A stretch of 16,432 bases of DNA from JACDBD01 sp050743385 (lineage in GTDB: Bacteria > Actinomycetota > Acidimicrobiia > IMCC26256 > JACDBD01). The stretch is taken from positions 1-16,432 of the forward strand of contig JBOGFJ010000202.1 of the NCBI GenBank assembly GCA_050743385.1, written 5' to 3'. The notes beneath the pieces were generated by a model, which had not been told where the DNA came from, made no database searches, and saw only the letters and a list, made by a program, of their open reading frames with translations. Positions 5,102-12,727 of this stretch are shown piece after piece (position 1 is the first letter of the stretch; every line of letters begins with the position of its first letter). Position numbers and translations under genes: made by a program.

Positions 5102-6187
5102 ATGCACGCACTTCGTCAGCAGCCACGCGAGCGCGCGTTAGGGTCGCCGTCGGTGGCGGAGGCGGCCGTACGGACCGAGGGACTCGAGCGATTCTTCGGT
5201 GAGACGCGCGCGGTCGACGGCGTCGACCTCGAGGTCGCACCCGGAGAGATCTACGGCTTCCTCGGGCCGAACGGCGCGGGGAAGTCCACCCTCTTGCGGG
5301 TGCTGTGCACGCTGCTGGCTCCGACCGCGGGTCGGGCGCTCGTCGCCGGCTACGACGTCGCCACCCAACCGCTCGACGTGCGTCTGCGGATCGGAGTTGC
5401 GCTCCAGGACGCCTCGCTCGACCCGGGCCAGAACGGAACCGAGTTGCTGCGGCTCCAAGCCCGCCTCTACGGGCTCGACAAGGCCGACACCGACCAACGG
5501 CTGCGCGAGCTCGGCCCGCTCATCGACCTCGGGGACGCGCTCGACCAGCGCATCGGCACCTACTCCGGCGGGATGCGCCGGCGACTCGACCTCGCCGCCG
5601 CGCTCATCCACAACCCCGGTGTGCTCTTCCTCGACGAACCGACGACCGGGCTCGACCCGGCGACGCGAGCGCGGGTGTGGGAGGAGGTGCGGCGCCTGAA
5701 CGGCGAGGACGGGATCACGATCTTCCTCACGACCCAGTACCTCGAGGAGGCCGACGCGCTCGCGCAGCGGGTGGGCATCATCGACCGCGGCAAGCTCATC
5801 GCCGAGGGCACCCCGACGGAGCTCAAGCGGTCGCAGGGCTCCGACGTGATCGTGGCCCGCGTCGAAGGCGAGGAGGCGCTGCGGGCCTGCGGGGCGGTGA
5901 GGGCCGTGGCCGGCGTCGACCAGGCCGACGTCCACGGTGAGGAGATCACGATCCGGGTCGCGGACGGGCCCTCCGCCATCAGCCCCGTCGCCGTCGCGCT
6001 CGACGGGTGCGGCGTGACGGTCCGCGAGCTCACGCTGCGCACGCCCACACTCGACGACGTGTTCCTCGAGCTCACCGGCGAGCACATCCTCGACGAGGAC
6101 CGAGTCGAGGAAGAGGCTGCGCTCGAGGAAGCGGCGACGCGAGAGGAGCGAGAGGAGCGAGAGGAGCGAGAGGAGGAAGCGTCATGA
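5102..6187 (+). CDS. ABC transporter ATP-binding protein, DrrA-type exporter ATPase
   Basis: A 361-aa protein with one complete nucleotide-binding domain: Walker A GPNGAGKST (55-63), Q-loop Q102, signature YSGGM (154-158), Walker B VLFLDEP with E179, and an H-loop carrying Gln (TTQYLEEAD, Q212) where most ABC ATPases have His. Gln at this place is typical of daunorubicin-resistance DrrA-like ATPases. A C-terminal accessory domain (about 245-335) follows, then an unusual acidic tail made of Glu-Glu-Arg repeats. With the next gene it forms a two-component ABC-2 exporter. The substrate (drug, lipid or polysaccharide) is not deducible. The start is fixed by AGGAGG. The stop overlaps the next start as ATGA, so translation is coupled. 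Confidence 0.92.
   Translation: MHALRQQPRERALGSPSVAEAAVRTEGLERFFGETRAVDGVDLEVAPGEIYGFLGPNGAGKSTLLRVLCTLLAPTAGRALVAGYDVATQPLDVRLRIGVALQDASLDPGQNGTELLRLQARLYGLDKADTDQRLRELGPLIDLGDALDQRIGTYSGGMRRRLDLAAALIHNPGVLFLDEPTTGLDPATRARVWEEVRRLNGEDGITIFLTTQYLEEADALAQRVGIIDRGKLIAEGTPTELKRSQGSDVIVARVEGEEALRACGAVRAVAGVDQADVHGEEITIRVADGPSAISPVAVALDGCGVTVRELTLRTPTLDDVFLELTGEHILDEDRVEEEAALEEAATREEREEREEREEEAS
6141..6176 (+). repeat. 9-bp tandem repeat, four copies, inside the ABC ATPase 3' end
   Basis: gagaggagc is repeated at 6141, 6150 and 6159, with a fourth copy (6168-6176) ending in g instead of c. It encodes the REEREEREEREE tail. Each unit contains a GAGG-type purine run, and the last gives AGGAGG about 8 nt before the permease ATG at 6184. 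The array may thus present several ribosome-binding sequences in a row. Confidence 0.9.
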
Positions 6188-6996
6188 GCGTCGCTACGAC
6201 CACCGTCGACACCCGCGCGATCCAGCCCCGGGCCGCCGGCTTCCTGGCCGACTGCCTCTCGATCGCCGGTCGCGCACTGCGAGCGATCCCACGCGAGCCG
6301 GAGGCGATCGTGCCGGCGCTCGTCGTCCCCGTGTTCTTCTTCGTGGTGAACATCGGCGCGCTCGAGAACGTCGCCGAGCAGAGCGGTGACGTCTCCAACT
6401 TCCGGGCGTTCCAGCTCCCGGTGGCGATCATCTTCGCGGTGACCGGGATCTCCCGTGCCGGCGCGCTGGTCACCGACATCCAGGACGGCTACTTCGACCG
6501 GCTGCTCATGACGCCGATTCGCCGCCTGTCACTGCTGCTGGGGCTCATGATCGCCGACTTCGCGCTCGTGGTCGCGCTGTCGATCCCGGTGCTCGGGCTC
6601 GGGTACGCCGTCGGCGTGCGCTTCGAGACCGGGCTCCTGGGCGCGCTGGTCTTCCTCTTCATGGCGGGAACCTGGGGCCTGGCGTTCACCGGCTTCCCCT
6701 ACGCGATCGCGTTGAAGACGGGAAGTCCCGCCGCGGTCAACTCCAGCTTCATCCTGTTCTTCCCGTTCGCGTTCCTGACCACTGCGTTCCTCCCGCAGGA
6801 GGCGTTGACGGGATGGCTGTCGGCGATCGCAGACTGGAACCCGGTGACGTATCTGCTCGCCGGCATGCGCGAGCTGCTCCTCAACGGCTGGGGCACGACC
6901 GAGATCGCCAAGGGATTCGCCGCCATCGTCGGTGTCGGCCTGGTGAGCATGACGCTCGCGTTCGCCGCCCTCCGGGGTCGGCTGAAGCGGAGCTGA
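6184..6996 (+). CDS. ABC-2 type transporter permease
   Basis: A 270-aa membrane protein with about six transmembrane segments. The first is around residues 41-57 (ALVVPVFFFVVNIGAL); the remaining segments lie roughly at 75-95, 110-165, 180-210 and 240-262. The conserved ABC-2 coupling motif region DGYFDRLLMTPIRR (101-114) and the late WNPVTYLLAGMRELLLNG are typical of DrrB/NodJ-like permeases. It is translationally coupled to the ATPase by the ATGA overlap and is clearly its partner. The stop lies 4 nt before the start of the SRPBCC gene. One permease with one ATPase suggests an assembled dimer of each. Confidence 0.9.
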   Translation: MSVATTTVDTRAIQPRAAGFLADCLSIAGRALRAIPREPEAIVPALVVPVFFFVVNIGALENVAEQSGDVSNFRAFQLPVAIIFAVTGISRAGALVTDIQDGYFDRLLMTPIRRLSLLLGLMIADFALVVALSIPVLGLGYAVGVRFETGLLGALVFLFMAGTWGLAFTGFPYAIALKTGSPAAVNSSFILFFPFAFLTTAFLPQEALTGWLSAIADWNPVTYLLAGMRELLLNGWGTTEIAKGFAAIVGVGLVSMTLAFAALRGRLKRS

Positions 6997-7000
6997 CACC

Positions 7001-7474
7001 GTGCCGGCGTCGTTCCGCTTCGATCGGCGTTGGACGTTCCCGGTCGCGCCCGAGGAGCTGTGGGCGACGATCAGTCGTACGCACGAGTACCCGGCCTGGT
7101 GGAGCTGGCTGCGCGACTTCGACACCGATGGCACCGCCGAGGGTCTGCACGAGGGTGCGACCGCACGGTGCGTCATCCGCGCACCGTTGCCGTATGCGCT
7201 CCGCTTCACGGTCGAGGTCGAGCGCGTCGTTTCCCCGGAGCTGGTGGAGACCCACATCCGGGGCGACCTCGACGGCCCCGCCCGCCTCGAGATCGCAGCT
7301 GCCGACGACGGGTCGACGGCGCGGCTGGCGTGGTCGCTCCAGCTGCGCGACCCCATGCTGCGCCGGGTCGCGCTCGTCGGCCGGCCGGCCATGGCGTGGG
7401 CGCACGACCGCGTCGTCGAGGTCGGGCTGCGCCAGTTCCAGCAGCGGGCGCTCGCGGGGCGCGAGCGCCGCTGA
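7001..7474 (+). CDS. SRPBCC (START-like) superfamily protein
   Basis: A 157-aa protein with the usual N-terminal pattern of polyketide-cyclase/START-like proteins: FRFDRRWTFPVAPEELWATISRT, then HEYPAWWSWLRDF, a strand-rich middle (CVIRAPLPYALRFTVEVERV), and a long C-terminal helix ending QFQQRALAGRERR. The fold binds hydrophobic ligands in a cavity. The function is unknown, though one can infer that it handles the ligand moved by the exporter. The GTG at 7001 has GGAG (6989-6992) 8 nt before it and follows the permease stop by 4 nt, so it is part of the same operon. Confidence 0.75.
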   Translation: MPASFRFDRRWTFPVAPEELWATISRTHEYPAWWSWLRDFDTDGTAEGLHEGATARCVIRAPLPYALRFTVEVERVVSPELVETHIRGDLDGPARLEIAAADDGSTARLAWSLQLRDPMLRRVALVGRPAMAWAHDRVVEVGLRQFQQRALAGRERR

Positions 7475-7496
7475 GGGTGGGGAAGACTCGGCGCGC

Positions 7497-8888
7497 ATGC
7501 CCGTTCTGCTCCCTGACGAGCCGCTGAGATCGCTCGACGAGTACGTCGACCTGTTCGACGGGGGTCAAGGACTGCTCCGCTGCCGCGAGCTCGGCCCCGA
7601 CGCCGTCGTGGAGTCGATCGCGAGCTCGGGCCTGCGGGGACGTGGCGGTGCCGGGTTCCCGGCCGGGCGGAAGTGGGACTCGGTGCGCGCGGGCGGGCCG
7701 GAGACCGGCGACCGCTACGTGGTCGCGAACGGTGCCGAAGGGGAACCGGGCACGTTCAAGGACCGCATGCTGATGCGACGCAACCCGTACCAGGTGATCG
7801 AGGGGCTGACGATCGCCGTCGCCGCGGTCGGCGCGGTGCACGGGTTCGTCGCGGTCAAGGCGTCGTTCGGGCCCGAGCTCGCCGCGCTGGAGCGCGCTCT
7901 CGTGGAGCTCGACGACGCCGGGTTGCTGGGCGACGTGCCGATCGAGATCGTGGCCGGGCCCGACGAGTACCTCTTCGGGGAGGAGAAGGCCCTGCTCGAG
8001 GTGATCGAAGGCGAGGACCCGCTCCCGCGCGTGTTCCCTCCCTACCTCTACGGGCTGTTCACGGCCGCGCCGCAGGTCGGCTGGTCCGCGGGCATCGACC
8101 TCTCGTCGGACGGTGTCGAGGTGCCGAGCGCCAATCCGACGCTCGTCACCAACGTGGAGACGCTCGCCAACGTCGTGCCGATCCTCGGGCGGGGGCCGGA
8201 GTGGTATCGGACGCTCGGCACCGAGGCCTCGCCGGGTGTCGTGCTGTGCACCGTCGTCGGCGATACGAGACGCGCCGGCGTCGCCGAGATCGAGCTCGGC
8301 ACCCCGTTGCGCGAGGCGATCGACCTGATCGGTGGCGGCGCGCGTCCCGGCCGGGAGGTGAAGGCGGTGATCTCGGGCGTCGCCAACCCGGTGTTGACCG
8401 CGGACCAGCTCGACACCCCGATCAGCTACGAGGGAATGGAGGCGGCCGGCAGCGGGCTCGGCGCGGTCGGCTTCATCGTCTACGACGACACCGCCGACAT
8501 GGTCGCGGTGGCGCACACCCTCTCGCGGTTCCTCTACGTGGAGTCGTGCGGCCAGTGCCCGGCCTGCAAGTTCGGCACCGGCGAGGTCACCGCCTACCTC
8601 GAGCGCATCCTGGCCGGCACCGCCACCGAGCACGACGTCGAGGTGATCAGCGCCCGGCTCGATACCGTCACCGACGCCAACCGCTGCTTCCTCGGCGCTC
8701 AGGAGCAGCGCGTCGTCGGCAGCATCCTGGGCGCGTTCCCACAGGAATTCGTCGCGCACCTGCAGGGCCGGGCGCCGCGGCCGGCGGACGAGCCGGTACC
8801 GAAGCTTGTCGACATCCGCGACGGCGTCGCCCTGTACGACGAGCGCCAAGCCCGCAAGCAGCCCGACTGGACGTACGCCGGGGAGTAA
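7497..8888 (+). CDS. Stand-alone NuoF/HoxF-like NADH dehydrogenase flavoprotein subunit
   Basis: A 463-aa protein of the 51-kDa family. It has the NADH-binding glycine-rich loop GLRGRGGAGFPAGRKW (45-60) and the FMN site region VANGAEGEPGTFKDRM (76-91). The SLBB-like domain is in the middle. The N3-type 4Fe-4S ligands are C351, C354 and C357 (SCGQCPACKFGTGE) plus C397 (NRCFLG). The FMN motif has NGAEGEP where complex I NuoF has NADEGEP. Complex I, HoxF and FdsB all work with a NuoE-like thioredoxin-fold subunit and a NuoG/hydrogenase/dehydrogenase partner; none is present here. It is thus an NAD(P)H:acceptor module of unknown partner. The ATG at 7497 follows the SRPBCC stop by 22 nt with a purine-rich gggtgggga stretch, probably the same transcript. 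A long inverted repeat follows the stop. Confidence 0.85.
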   Translation: MPVLLPDEPLRSLDEYVDLFDGGQGLLRCRELGPDAVVESIASSGLRGRGGAGFPAGRKWDSVRAGGPETGDRYVVANGAEGEPGTFKDRMLMRRNPYQVIEGLTIAVAAVGAVHGFVAVKASFGPELAALERALVELDDAGLLGDVPIEIVAGPDEYLFGEEKALLEVIEGEDPLPRVFPPYLYGLFTAAPQVGWSAGIDLSSDGVEVPSANPTLVTNVETLANVVPILGRGPEWYRTLGTEASPGVVLCTVVGDTRRAGVAEIELGTPLREAIDLIGGGARPGREVKAVISGVANPVLTADQLDTPISYEGMEAAGSGLGAVGFIVYDDTADMVAVAHTLSRFLYVESCGQCPACKFGTGEVTAYLERILAGTATEHDVEVISARLDTVTDANRCFLGAQEQRVVGSILGAFPQEFVAHLQGRAPRPADEPVPKLVDIRDGVALYDERQARKQPDWTYAGE

Positions 8889-8895
8889 CGCACAT

Positions 8896-8950
8896 CCCAG
8901 ACTCGAGGCCGTGGGGTCCGGATTCCGGACCCGTGGGCCTCGAGTCTGGG
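8896..8950. repeat. 55-nt near-perfect inverted repeat (possible terminator)
   Basis: Arms of 27 nt (8896-8922 and 8924-8950) around a single central T. The outer 15 bp (starting cccagactcgaggcc) and inner 9 bp (gggtccgga) pair perfectly. Only the three central GTG/GTG positions (8911-8913 against 8933-8935) do not. It starts 7 nt after the NuoF-like stop and lies before the -10 box of the next operon. No T-tract follows, so it is either a factor-assisted terminator or a dispersed palindromic element. Confidence 0.9.
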
Positions 8951-8986
8951 CTTGCTCGCGCAGGCCGATCGGGACGTGGGCACGGA

Positions 8987-9000
8987 TAGGGTCTCCGGTC
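8987..9000 (+). promoter_or_regulatory. -10 box for the exonuclease operon
   Basis: TAGGGT (8987-8992) lies 8 nt before the GTG at 9001, in the TAnnnT form seen upstream of other genes here. The transcript would begin at or next to the start codon. Confidence 0.45.
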
Positions 9001-9879
9001 GTGCAGGTCCACCTCGTCGACGGGACGTACGAGCTGTTCCGCCACCACTTCGCGGTGCCGTCGCATCTCGATCCCGGCGGGATGGAGGTGGCGGCGGTGC
9101 GGGGAGTCGTCGGCACCGTGCTCACCATGCTCGAGGACGGCGCCACCCACCTCGGCGTCGCCACCGACCACGTGATCGAGTCGTTCCGGAACGACCTCTG
9201 GCCCGGGTACAAGACGAGCGCAGGCATGGATCAGGAGCTCCTGGCGCAGTTCCCGCTACTCGAGGAAGCGCTCGTCGCGCTGGGCGTGTGTGTCTGGCCG
9301 ATGGTCGACCAGGAGGCCGACGACGCCCTCGCCGCCGCGGCCGCGGTGGCAGCGGCCGACGCGCGCGTCGAGCAGGTGCTGGTGTGCACGCCCGACAAGG
9401 ATCTCGCGCAGTGCGTTCGTGACCCGCGAGTGGCCCAGCTGGACCGCCGCCAGGGCAAGCTCCTCGACGAGGCCGGCGTATGGGGGAAGTTCGGCGTCGG
9501 CCCCGGGTCGATCCCCGACTGGCTCGCGCTCGTGGGGGACAGCGCCGACGGCTTCCCCGGGCTCCCGGGCTGGGGTGCGAAGTCGAGCGCGACCGTGCTC
9601 GCCCGCTACGAGCACCTCGACGCCATCCCCGGAGCGGCGGGGGAGTGGGACGTCACCGTGCGGGGGGCGGCGAAGCTGGCCGCGACCCTGACCGCACAGC
9701 GTGCCGATGCCGAGCTGTTCCTCGACCTCGCGACGCTGCGCACCGACGCGCCCGTCGGGACGGTGGACGAGTGGCGCTGGCGCGGACCGACGCCCGAGCT
9801 CGCGAGCTGGGCCGAGCGCCTCGGCTCCCCGAACCTGGTCAACCGGGCCGAGCGCGCCATGAAAGGAAGGGACGCATGA
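9001..9879 (+). CDS. 5'-3' exonuclease (Pol I N-terminal domain-like, FEN family)
   Basis: A 292-aa protein beginning VQVHLVDGTYELFRHHF. The first catalytic Asp is D7. Further acidic metal ligands are in QEADDAL (E105, D107, D108) and CTPDKDL (D132, D134), with the helix-hairpin-helix region GDSADGFPGLPGWGAKSSATVL (180-200; D180, D183), the standard FEN/5'-nuclease set. The protein has no polymerase domain, and its length matches stand-alone exonucleases. It likely removes flaps or RNA primers, or acts in repair. The GTG start sits at the -10 box. The last codons contain the SD (aaaggaaggg) of the next gene, and the stop overlaps its ATG as ATGA. The link of a nuclease with acyl-CoA genes is odd and may be only positional. 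Confidence 0.87.
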   Translation: MQVHLVDGTYELFRHHFAVPSHLDPGGMEVAAVRGVVGTVLTMLEDGATHLGVATDHVIESFRNDLWPGYKTSAGMDQELLAQFPLLEEALVALGVCVWPMVDQEADDALAAAAAVAAADARVEQVLVCTPDKDLAQCVRDPRVAQLDRRQGKLLDEAGVWGKFGVGPGSIPDWLALVGDSADGFPGLPGWGAKSSATVLARYEHLDAIPGAAGEWDVTVRGAAKLAATLTAQRADAELFLDLATLRTDAPVGTVDEWRWRGPTPELASWAERLGSPNLVNRAERAMKGRDA

Positions 9880-10691
9880 CGACCGTCCGCTCGGAGAACG
9901 TCAGCCCGGGCGTCACCGTGCTGACACTCGACCGGCCCGACCGGCTCAACGCCATGAGCCGCGAGCTCGTATCCGACCTTCACGCCGCGCTCGACACGGT
10001 CGCCGCCGACCGCGACTGCCGGGTCGTGGTCATCACGGGGGCGGGCCGGGGCTTCTGCAGCGGCCTCGACCTGAAGGAGACCGGCGACGCGGTCGCGGCC
10101 GCCGAGGGCGGTCCGGCGGGAGCAATGCGGGCCCAGCAGCACATCGCCACCCTGATCCCTCAGTTGCGCCGGTTGCCACAGCCCGTCATCGCGGCGGTCA
10201 ACGGGCCCGCGACCGGAGGCGGGCTCGCGCTCGCGCTCGCGTGCGACGTCCGGATCGCCGCCGACAGCGCGCGGTTCAACGTCGCGTTCGTGCGCGTCGG
10301 CCTGTCGGGCTGTGACATCGGTGTGAGTTACCTGCTGCCCCGGCTCGTCGGCGCGGCGCGCGCGTTCGAGCTCATGCTCACGGGTCGCCTCATCGACGCC
10401 GCCGAGGCCGACCGCATCGGGCTGGTGTCGAAGGTCGTGCCCGACGAGCGGGTGCTCGACGCCGCGCTCGAAACCGCCGAGCTCATCCGCGCCAACAGCC
10501 CCTTCGGCGTGTGGATGACCAAGGAGGTCATGTGGAGCAACCTCGAGGCCGGCAGCCTCCAGGCCGCGATCGACCTCGAGAACCGCACCCAGCTGCTGGC
10601 GAGCCACAGCGGCGACATGCGCGAGGCCATCACGGCGTTCCTCGAGAAGCGCCCGGCCGATTTCACGAACCGAGAGGAGCACTCGGCATGA
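9876..10691 (+). CDS. Enoyl-CoA hydratase/isomerase (crotonase) family protein
   Basis: A 271-aa crotonase fold. It has the oxyanion-hole strands GRGFCSGLDL (57-66) and VNGPATGGGLALALACDVRIAA (108-129), and the C-terminal part includes EKRPADF, as is usual for bacterial enoyl-CoA hydratases. The position of the first catalytic Glu (rat Glu144) is R140 in AFVRVGLSGCDIG, while the second (rat Glu164) is kept as E165 in AFELMLTGR. D147 is nearby and could be used instead. The protein thus may not be a plain hydratase; isomerase or another acyl-CoA reaction is possible. The start ATG has a good SD 5-6 nt upstream and overlaps the exonuclease stop. The stop overlaps the SDR start. Confidence 0.88.
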   Translation: MTTVRSENVSPGVTVLTLDRPDRLNAMSRELVSDLHAALDTVAADRDCRVVVITGAGRGFCSGLDLKETGDAVAAAEGGPAGAMRAQQHIATLIPQLRRLPQPVIAAVNGPATGGGLALALACDVRIAADSARFNVAFVRVGLSGCDIGVSYLLPRLVGAARAFELMLTGRLIDAAEADRIGLVSKVVPDERVLDAALETAELIRANSPFGVWMTKEVMWSNLEAGSLQAAIDLENRTQLLASHSGDMREAITAFLEKRPADFTNREEHSA

Positions 10692-11449
10692 GCGGACTCG
10701 ACCACCGGGTTGCCCTGGTCACCGGAGGAGGCCGGGGCATCGGGCGCGCGATCGCGCTCGCCCTCGCCGAGGACGGCGCCGACGTGGCGATCACGTACCG
10801 GCGCGATCAGGAGGCGGCATCGGAGACCGTGGCCGAGCTCGAGAAACTCGGCCGCCGAGCGGCCGCGTACGCCGGATCGGTCGAGTCGCGGGACGATGAC
10901 GAGACGCTCGCGGCCGCCGTGCTCGGCGACTTCGGCTTCGTCGACATCCTCGTCAACAACGCCGGGATCGCCAGCCGGGGCCATACCGTCGTCGACACCG
11001 ACCCCGCCGAGATGGACCGCGTCTGGCGCACGCACGCGTTCGGGCCGTTCATGCTCAGCAAGCTGCTCCTCCCGGGCATGCGGGCGCGGGAACGCGGCGA
11101 CATCGTGATGATCTCGAGCGCAGCCACCGTGCACTTCGCCGGGAACTCGTCCCCGTACAACGTCGCCAAGGCGAGCATGGAGGCGTTGGCGCGCACGCTG
11201 GCGAAGGAGGAGCGCCGCCACGGCATCCACGTCAACGTGGTCGCGCCCGGGCTGGTCGAGACCGAGATGGGACGCCGCCTCGTCAAGGGGGCCATGGGCG
11301 TCCAAGACATCCACACCCTCGACGCCGGCTCGCCGTACGGTCACGTTTGCCGGCCCGAGGAGGTCGCGGCGGTGGTGCGCTTCCTGGTGTCCGACGCCGG
11401 CGGCTACCTCACCGATCAGAAGATCGTCGTCGACGGCGGGAGTTTTTGA
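10688..11449 (+). CDS. Short-chain dehydrogenase/reductase (SDR, FabG-like)
   Basis: A 253-aa classical SDR with the cofactor motif TGGGRGIG (12-19), NNAG (90-93), and catalytic S144, Y157 and K161 (SSPYNVAK). The C-terminal GGYLTDQKIVVDGG is typical. YRR after the second strand (37-39) favours NADP(H). The substrate is a hydroxy- or ketoacyl compound; its coupling to the crotonase gene by ATGA overlap suggests that they act on the same acyl-CoA or related intermediate. The stop TGA (11447-11449) is directly followed by the GTG of the binding-protein gene without a spacer. Confidence 0.92.
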   Translation: MSGLDHRVALVTGGGRGIGRAIALALAEDGADVAITYRRDQEAASETVAELEKLGRRAAAYAGSVESRDDDETLAAAVLGDFGFVDILVNNAGIASRGHTVVDTDPAEMDRVWRTHAFGPFMLSKLLLPGMRARERGDIVMISSAATVHFAGNSSPYNVAKASMEALARTLAKEERRHGIHVNVVAPGLVETEMGRRLVKGAMGVQDIHTLDAGSPYGHVCRPEEVAAVVRFLVSDAGGYLTDQKIVVDGGSF

Positions 11450-12664
11450 GTGCGCATCCATCGATCTGCGTTCCTTCCCTTCGCGGTCATGCTGCTACTG
11501 GCCGCGTTGGTGGCGTCGTGTGGTGACGACGACTCCGACAGCGGGTCGGCCGGGTCCGACGGGAAGGTGGTGAAGATCGGCGTCATCGCGCCCTTGGATG
11601 CCGGTCTCACCAGCTTCGGGCACGGCATCGAGAACTCGGTGCGGCTGGCGGTCGACCAGGCCAACGCCGACGACGCGATCCCCGGCTGGGAGATCGAGGT
11701 CACAGCCGTCGACGACTCGTCCGATCCCGCGACCGGGGCGCAGGCGGCCGAGACCATCGCCGGCGACGACGCCGTCGTGGGTGTCGTCGGCACCTACAAC
11801 TCGGGTGTGGCGGCGGAGGTCGCGCCGATCCTCGACGAGGCGGGGATCGCCATGATCTCTCCCGGCAACACCGACCCGACACTGACGCTCGGGCCTGACC
11901 GCGCGAACCCGAGCCGGCCGTACGACGTGTACTTCCGGATGGTGGCGACCGACGCGCAACAGGGGCCGTTCCTCGCGAGGTACGCGTCGGGTGATCTCGG
12001 CGCCCAGACCGTCGCGATCGTCAGCGAGACCAAGGCTGTGAGCCGGGGCCTCGCCGACGACTTCAGTGCCGCGTTCACGGAGTCGGGGGGCCAGGTCGTG
12101 TCGGACACGACGGTGCCCGACGGCACCACCGACTACGGCGCCATCGTCGAGCAGATCACCCCGCTGAACCCCGACCTCCTGTTCTTCGGTGGCGAGTACG
12201 AGGTGGCGGCGGCGTTCCGCACTGCGGCGGCCGGCCTCGCGGCGCCACTCATGGGCGGTGACGGCATCAAGGACGACGCCTACATCGCCGCCTCCGGGCC
12301 GCGGTCGGATGGCGACCTCGCCAGCACCGTCGGTGCGCCGCTCGAGTCGTTGGAATCCGCCGCCGACTTCTCGGACGCGTACGAAGCCGCGGGCTTCGCG
12401 GAACCGCCGACCGACTTCGGCGACGAGGCGTACGACGCCGCCAACCTGCTCATCGACGCGGCTGCAGTCGCGCTCGAAGGGGAAGACGAGGTGACACCGG
12501 ACGTTCGGGAGACCGTCGTCGCGGAGGTGCAAGCGGCCGACACCGAAGGCGCGACCGGTGCGATCGGGTTCGACGAGTTCGGCGACACGGTCACCAAGGT
12601 GTTCACGTTGTACCGCGTCACCGACGGCGCCTGGACCGCCGTCACGACCGAGCAGGTCGACTGA
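11450..12664 (+). CDS. Branched-chain amino acid-type ABC substrate-binding lipoprotein
   Basis: A 404-aa protein with a lipoprotein signal: RIHRSAF, a hydrophobic stretch, then the lipobox VASC with C24, followed by an acidic linker DDDSDSGSAGSDG. The mature part reads VKIGVIAPLDAGLTSFG and VVGVVGTYNSGVAAEVAPIL, with further repeats of the two-lobe type I periplasmic-binding fold (LivJ-like), ending DGAWTAVTTEQVD. It is exported and lipid-anchored outside the membrane. The ligand may be an amino acid, an amide or a carboxylate. The GTG directly abuts the SDR stop (TGAGTG), with only the purine run ggcggg upstream. No permease or ATPase (LivHMGF) follows, so the transporter must be elsewhere, or the protein is a sensor. 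Confidence 0.9.
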   Translation: MRIHRSAFLPFAVMLLLAALVASCGDDDSDSGSAGSDGKVVKIGVIAPLDAGLTSFGHGIENSVRLAVDQANADDAIPGWEIEVTAVDDSSDPATGAQAAETIAGDDAVVGVVGTYNSGVAAEVAPILDEAGIAMISPGNTDPTLTLGPDRANPSRPYDVYFRMVATDAQQGPFLARYASGDLGAQTVAIVSETKAVSRGLADDFSAAFTESGGQVVSDTTVPDGTTDYGAIVEQITPLNPDLLFFGGEYEVAAAFRTAAAGLAAPLMGGDGIKDDAYIAASGPRSDGDLASTVGAPLESLESAADFSDAYEAAGFAEPPTDFGDEAYDAANLLIDAAAVALEGEDEVTPDVRETVVAEVQAADTEGATGAIGFDEFGDTVTKVFTLYRVTDGAWTAVTTEQVD

Positions 12665-12727
12665 CGCCCCCGCCGCGGTATTGACAAATCGCTCGACGAC
12701 GGCTGGCCCGCGCTCCCACTTCCCGGC

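Noticed and set aside
7206..9227. Long minus-strand open frame opposite the NuoF-like gene
   Set aside because: Antisense shadow without motifs; the plus-strand gene has all NuoF cofactor motifs.
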